From NCBI RefSeq assembly GCF_014647255.1, contig NZ_BMOV01000008.1, positions 95,454-159,453 of the forward strand: a stretch of DNA of 64,000 bases, given 5' to 3'. The position numbers were made by a program, and so were the translations under genes. This document shows positions 63,974 through 64,000 of the stretch, piece by piece. The notes beneath the pieces are model-generated. The model did no database searches. It had not been told where the DNA came from and saw nothing but the letters and a program-made list of their open reading frames with translations. The stretch comes from Iodidimonas muriae (lineage in GTDB: Bacteria > Pseudomonadota > Alphaproteobacteria > Sphingomonadales > Rhodothalassiaceae). The stretch's first letter is position 1, and every line of letters starts with the position of its first letter.

Positions 63974-64000
63974 CAGCAATACAGATTGCAGAAAAAAATG

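Overview
The window is chromosomal DNA from a flagellated alphaproteobacterium, read from gene content rather than any database match. The cell-cycle proteins DivK, PleD, PopZ, SciP and FlbD occur together, with the alphaproteobacterial neighbourhoods mfd-sdhE/recG and pcm-tolC-popZ-valS, an NDUFS4-type complex I subunit and a DinB with an N-terminal zinc finger. The species cannot be fixed from sequence alone; an order related to Caulobacterales, Rhodospirillales or Kordiimonadales would fit. No insertion sequence, prophage, integrase, CRISPR array or rRNA was seen.

Layout. 1-5.9 kb: the end of a subtilisin-like protease, purU, a secreted protein with a VPLPA/PEP-CTERM-like tail, a membrane TolB/TPR protein, and a small lipoprotein plus membrane protein pair. 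6.1-8.8 kb: a large one-component regulator that fuses a winged helix, a Ser/Thr kinase, a membrane segment and TPRs. 8.9-16.2 kb: tRNA-Asn and tRNA-Cys, an isoaspartate-methyltransferase-like gene, tolC, popZ, valS and a cyclophilin. 16.2-22.9 kb: mfd, sdhE, an acetyltransferase and recG. 22.9-27.8 kb: an accessory stretch with TraB/GumN, an SdpR/SdpI-like pair with a clear operator, an entericidin-like peptide, a DUF1328 peptide, tRNA-Arg, NDUFS4, a frameshifted VOC gene, an Asp-rich/Cys-cluster protein and a PhnA-domain protein. 27.9-36.9 kb: thiC with its TPP riboswitch, lipB, a solitary FliN-like protein, a FemAB-like acetyltransferase, RidA, a diguanylate cyclase, dinB, a ROK kinase without the usual zinc cysteines, a HAD protein and DUF3572. 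37.1-41.6 kb: divK-pleD, rpmG, an Hpt/pseudo-receiver protein, a channel protein and a lipoprotein. 41.8-46.5 kb: the operon purC-purS-purQ-purL-bolA-grxD. 46.7-61.7 kb: flagellar genes on the minus strand (fliF-G-H-N, motA, flbD, flhA-F-G; then sciP; then fliK-flgD and flgE). 61.9-64 kb: mnmA and a membrane protein.

How it fits together. The flagellar block encodes the MS ring, switch, export gate and hook parts with the sigma-54 activator FlbD. A good -24/-12 sigma-54 element lies before fliK, followed by three near-identical 16-bp repeats exactly 22 bp apart. DivK, PleD, SciP, PopZ and an Hpt/pseudo-receiver protein suggest a CtrA-type cell-cycle circuit, and a perfect TTAA-N7-TTAA box lies before the VPLPA-tailed secreted protein. 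The most unusual items are the winged-helix/kinase/TPR fusion, the SdpRI-like/entericidin cluster, the fliK leader repeats and coding minisatellite, and the Asp-rich protein with four consecutive cysteines.
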